DNA of 64,000 nucleotides from assembly GCA_963809245.1 (NCBI GenBank), contig CAWEIU010000012.1, positions 124,001 through 188,000 on the forward strand, in the 5' to 3' direction. A program made the translations under genes and the position numbers. Positions 62,678-64,000 of this stretch are shown one piece after another. Positions within the stretch are counted from its first letter, which is position 1. Each line of letters begins with the position of its first letter. This DNA is from Roseiarcus sp963809245. Its GTDB lineage: Bacteria; Pseudomonadota; Alphaproteobacteria; Rhizobiales; Beijerinckiaceae. A model generated the notes under the pieces. It worked only from the letters and a program-made list of their open reading frames with translations, was not told the origin of the DNA and did no database searches.

Positions 62678-62746
62678 GGATGCCTCGCCTGGAGAAGGCG
62701 GTCCGGAACGTCGGTCGAGGGGCCGCGGTTCGCGCGTCCACCTCTC

Positions 62747-62802
62747 GTCAAGGGGGCGTCAAGTCCTGTCAACCTTCGTCAAACAACGTCAAGGCTTGTC
62801 AA
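62747..62802. repeat. six GTCAA pentamers at 10-11 base spacing
   Basis: GTCAA occurs at 62747, 62758, 62768, 62778, 62788 and 62798, so successive copies are 11, 10, 10, 10 and 10 bases apart, one per helix turn, with unrelated spacers. A TTGA follows at 62811. The array lies in the gap between lysS and a small membrane gene. Confidence 0.75.
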
Positions 62803-62861
62803 GCATTCCCTTGAGGCGATTAGATTCTTTTGCGAACCATGCGAAATCGTGTAGGCTCTTA

Positions 62862-62877
62862 TTTCCCGCGGGGGAAA
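62862..62877. promoter_or_regulatory. dyad upstream of small membrane gene
   Basis: TTTCCC-GCGG-GGGAAA, a perfect inverted repeat 17 bases before the TTG start; an operator or a leader hairpin. Confidence 0.4.
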
Positions 62878-62893
62878 TGCATACGAGGTCGAT

Positions 62894-63160
62894 TTGCGCT
62901 GGTTGCGGTTGCTGCTGATCGCCGCGTCCCTAGGGACGGCCGCCTTCATCGCCTATATCACCAGTAAGGACCGCTTCAATGTTCCGTGGTTCGTTTTCGG
63001 CTGGCTCTTCGCGTGCGTCTTAAATGCGTGGTACCTGGCGTTGAATGGCGCGTCGGCGAGCAAGCCGCAGAAATCCCGAATTCTTGGCCTACTGACCCTC
63101 TGGCTTGATGCCAAAGAGAGCGAACTCAAGGCTCGCATACAATCCAGGATTGACAATTGA
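62894..63160 (+). CDS. small two-span membrane protein (88 residues)
   Basis: Starts with TTG 62894, with GAGG at 62885-62888 five bases ahead; no ATG fits. Hydrophobic helices at about 4-22 and 31-50, then a charged C-terminus (DAKESELKARIQSRIDN). The 3' end overlaps the next gene by one base in TGATG. AT-richer codon use than the genes to the left suggests a different history. Family not recognised. Confidence 0.6.
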   Translation: MRWLRLLLIAASLGTAAFIAYITSKDRFNVPWFVFGWLFACVLNAWYLALNGASASKPQKSRILGLLTLWLDAKESELKARIQSRIDN

Positions 63161-63339
63161 TGATTGAGGCTCGAATTAATCCAACAGATTACAAGGATTG
63201 GGCTAACATCGTGGAACAACTGAAGGCGCAAGGCGTGGCGGTTGATCGATCACATGCCGGACTCCCAGTATTTCGTCCGCCCGTTAGATTTGTATACGAC
63301 ACTCTCAAAAAGGTTTTTGTTGTGGCGCAGGCCTCTTAA
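63160..63339 (+). CDS. small hypothetical protein (59 residues)
   Basis: ATG 63160 overlaps the previous TGA (TGATG), so the two are probably co-translated. The product MIEARINPTDYKDWANIVEQ... is a soluble, mixed-charge peptide without recognisable domain. Paired with the membrane protein above. Confidence 0.55.
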   Translation: MIEARINPTDYKDWANIVEQLKAQGVAVDRSHAGLPVFRPPVRFVYDTLKKVFVVAQAS

Positions 63340-63367
63340 CCCCTAGAACTGGACTTTTGGCAATCGC

Positions 63368-63529
63368 CTACTCTGGCTTATGCCGCGCGATCTTCACCAG
63401 TGCCGCGTCGAAACGCTCTTCGGGCTCATCGCAGCCGAGAGCGCGAGCGGCCTCAATGAAACCTAGCGACTGCTCATTTTGAGCCGGCGGGATCGTCTTC
63501 CGGGGCCGGGATGTCTTCGTGTTGCTCAA
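63368..63529 (-). CDS. small protein overlapping the PIN-domain gene (53 residues)
   Basis: From TTG 63529 to TAG 63368-63370, in the frame +1 to the PIN gene, overlapping its last 56 bases. A purine-rich AAGGGA lies nine bases before the start, and an in-frame TGA two codons upstream makes this the only possible start. The product opens MSNTKTSRPRKTIPPAQNEQ and ends with GCDEPEERFDAALVKIARHKPE, a C-terminal pattern I associate with short conserved hypothetical proteins in Hyphomicrobiales. It is too short for routine gene calling. Confidence 0.6.
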   Translation of the reverse strand: MSNTKTSRPRKTIPPAQNEQSLGFIEAARALGCDEPEERFDAALVKIARHKPE

Positions 63530-64000
63530 GATTCAGTTTCCCTTGCCGCGCGCCCTCGGGAATAGCAACTTTGGCAATTCCTATTGGCGTAACGCCGCAC
63601 AGCAACGCTCTGCTGGCCAATCCCTTGTCATCAGTATAAATCTCTGTCGCCCCGTAAACCTTGCATATTGCCACTATTTGTCGGTCGACCTTTCTCTTTT
63701 GATATGGCTCAACCTTATTCTTTTCGTCCTGATAATGAAACGAATCTCGGTTCAGGAACGCCAGTTCGGCGGCACACCTTGCGTCAAAGTTTCCGATCTC
63801 AAATATCCGAGACCGACTTACAAGGCTTATGTATTGCTCGGCCGTTGGCCCAATGACGGTTAGCAATTCGGCGCAAGCGGGAGCCGGAATAATTATTTTC
63901 CGACGAGCTTTCTGCACGTCCACTATTACCGCTTCTGCGCGCTCTTTCGCAAATTCGACTGGTATATCTGTCCCTTCCGCGAAGGGGATTTTTCCATTCG
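63474..64000 (-). CDS. PIN-domain protein (5' end outside window)
   Basis: The frame is open from the right edge (NGKIPFAEGTDIPVEFAKERAEAVIV...) through about 175 residues to the TGA at 63474-63476. A GTG at 63923 is internal. Features of a PIN ribonuclease-like fold: PAPACAELLTVIG with a conserved acidic residue, RKVDRQIVAICKVYGATEIYTDDKGLASRA with the C-terminal acidic cluster and Asp pair (YTDDKGL), and an acidic tail. The first catalytic Asp lies beyond the window. It is probably part of a toxin-like or RNA-processing unit with the overlapping 53-residue gene. Confidence 0.75.
   Translation of the reverse strand, partial: NGKIPFAEGTDIPVEFAKERAEAVIVDVQKARRKIIIPAPACAELLTVIGPTAEQYISLVSRSRIFEIGNFDARCAAELAFLNRDSFHYQDEKNKVEPYQKRKVDRQIVAICKVYGATEIYTDDKGLASRALLCGVTPIGIAKVAIPEGARQGKLNLEQHEDIPAPEDDPAGSK

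Noticed and set aside
62747..62802. CRISPR array
   Set aside because: Repeat units are five bases with five-base spacers; no Cas genes nearby.

Overview
The window is a GC-rich chromosomal stretch of an alphaproteobacterium, most likely Hyphomicrobiales (Rhizobiales). The evidence is a class I lysyl-tRNA synthetase, UPF0262 and DUF2948 next to murA and hisD, two CtrA-type boxes before a cell-division operon, an ethylmalonyl-CoA mutase, a complete hopanoid locus, and several dispersed palindromic repeats typical of that order. A methylotroph-like or Beijerinckiaceae/Methylocystaceae relative would fit, but nothing here fixes the genus. No insertion sequence, rRNA, tRNA, CRISPR array or replication origin was found.

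Layout. 1-633: 3' end of a SpoVR gene. 713-4932 (minus): murA, DUF2948, hisD, UPF0262, methyltransferase operon. 5069-9047 (minus): a small basic protein, recN, bamD and lpxC. 9313-14207 (minus): ddl-ftsQ-ftsA-ftsZ, closed by a strong terminator and headed by two TTAA-N7-TTAA boxes; murB and murC are not adjacent. 14371-18236 (plus): fatty acid desaturase, HSL-type esterase, and a pair resembling MhqO (ring-cleaving dioxygenase) and MhqD (carboxylesterase).

18395-38040 is a nearly complete hopanoid locus. hpnL-I-J-K run rightward with 4-base overlaps. ispH (isoprenoid precursor supply) and hpnH follow. The leftward operon hpnA-B-C-D-E-shc-hpnG is assembled almost entirely from 4-base stop/start overlaps. 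Then come hpnM (MlaC-like), mlaA and hpnN (RND exporter). Together they cover farnesyl diphosphate to squalene (HpnC, D, E), cyclisation (Shc), side-chain addition and trimming (HpnH, HpnG), cyclitol-ether head group assembly (HpnI, J, K) and probable outer-membrane delivery (HpnM, HpnN, perhaps MlaA).

38223-49425 is accessory: a ROK regulator; a leftward operon of a sugar-type ABC transporter with a cyclase-family hydrolase and an amidase; a molybdopterin oxidoreductase of the FdhF/YdeP type broken by a one-base frameshift; a repeat-filled intergenic region; and a LysR regulator. 49517-57007 is acyl-CoA metabolism: ethylmalonyl-CoA mutase, and the branched-chain 2-oxoacid dehydrogenase complex (E1 alpha, E1 beta, E2, E3). 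57090-62677 holds a LysR regulator divergent from a YceI protein, an isopropylmalate/tartrate dehydrogenase-like enzyme with an SDR partner, and class I lysS. 62747-64000 is AT-richer: a helically phased array of six GTCAA pentamers, two tiny genes, and a PIN-domain gene whose end overlaps an unannotated-size gene of 53 codons.
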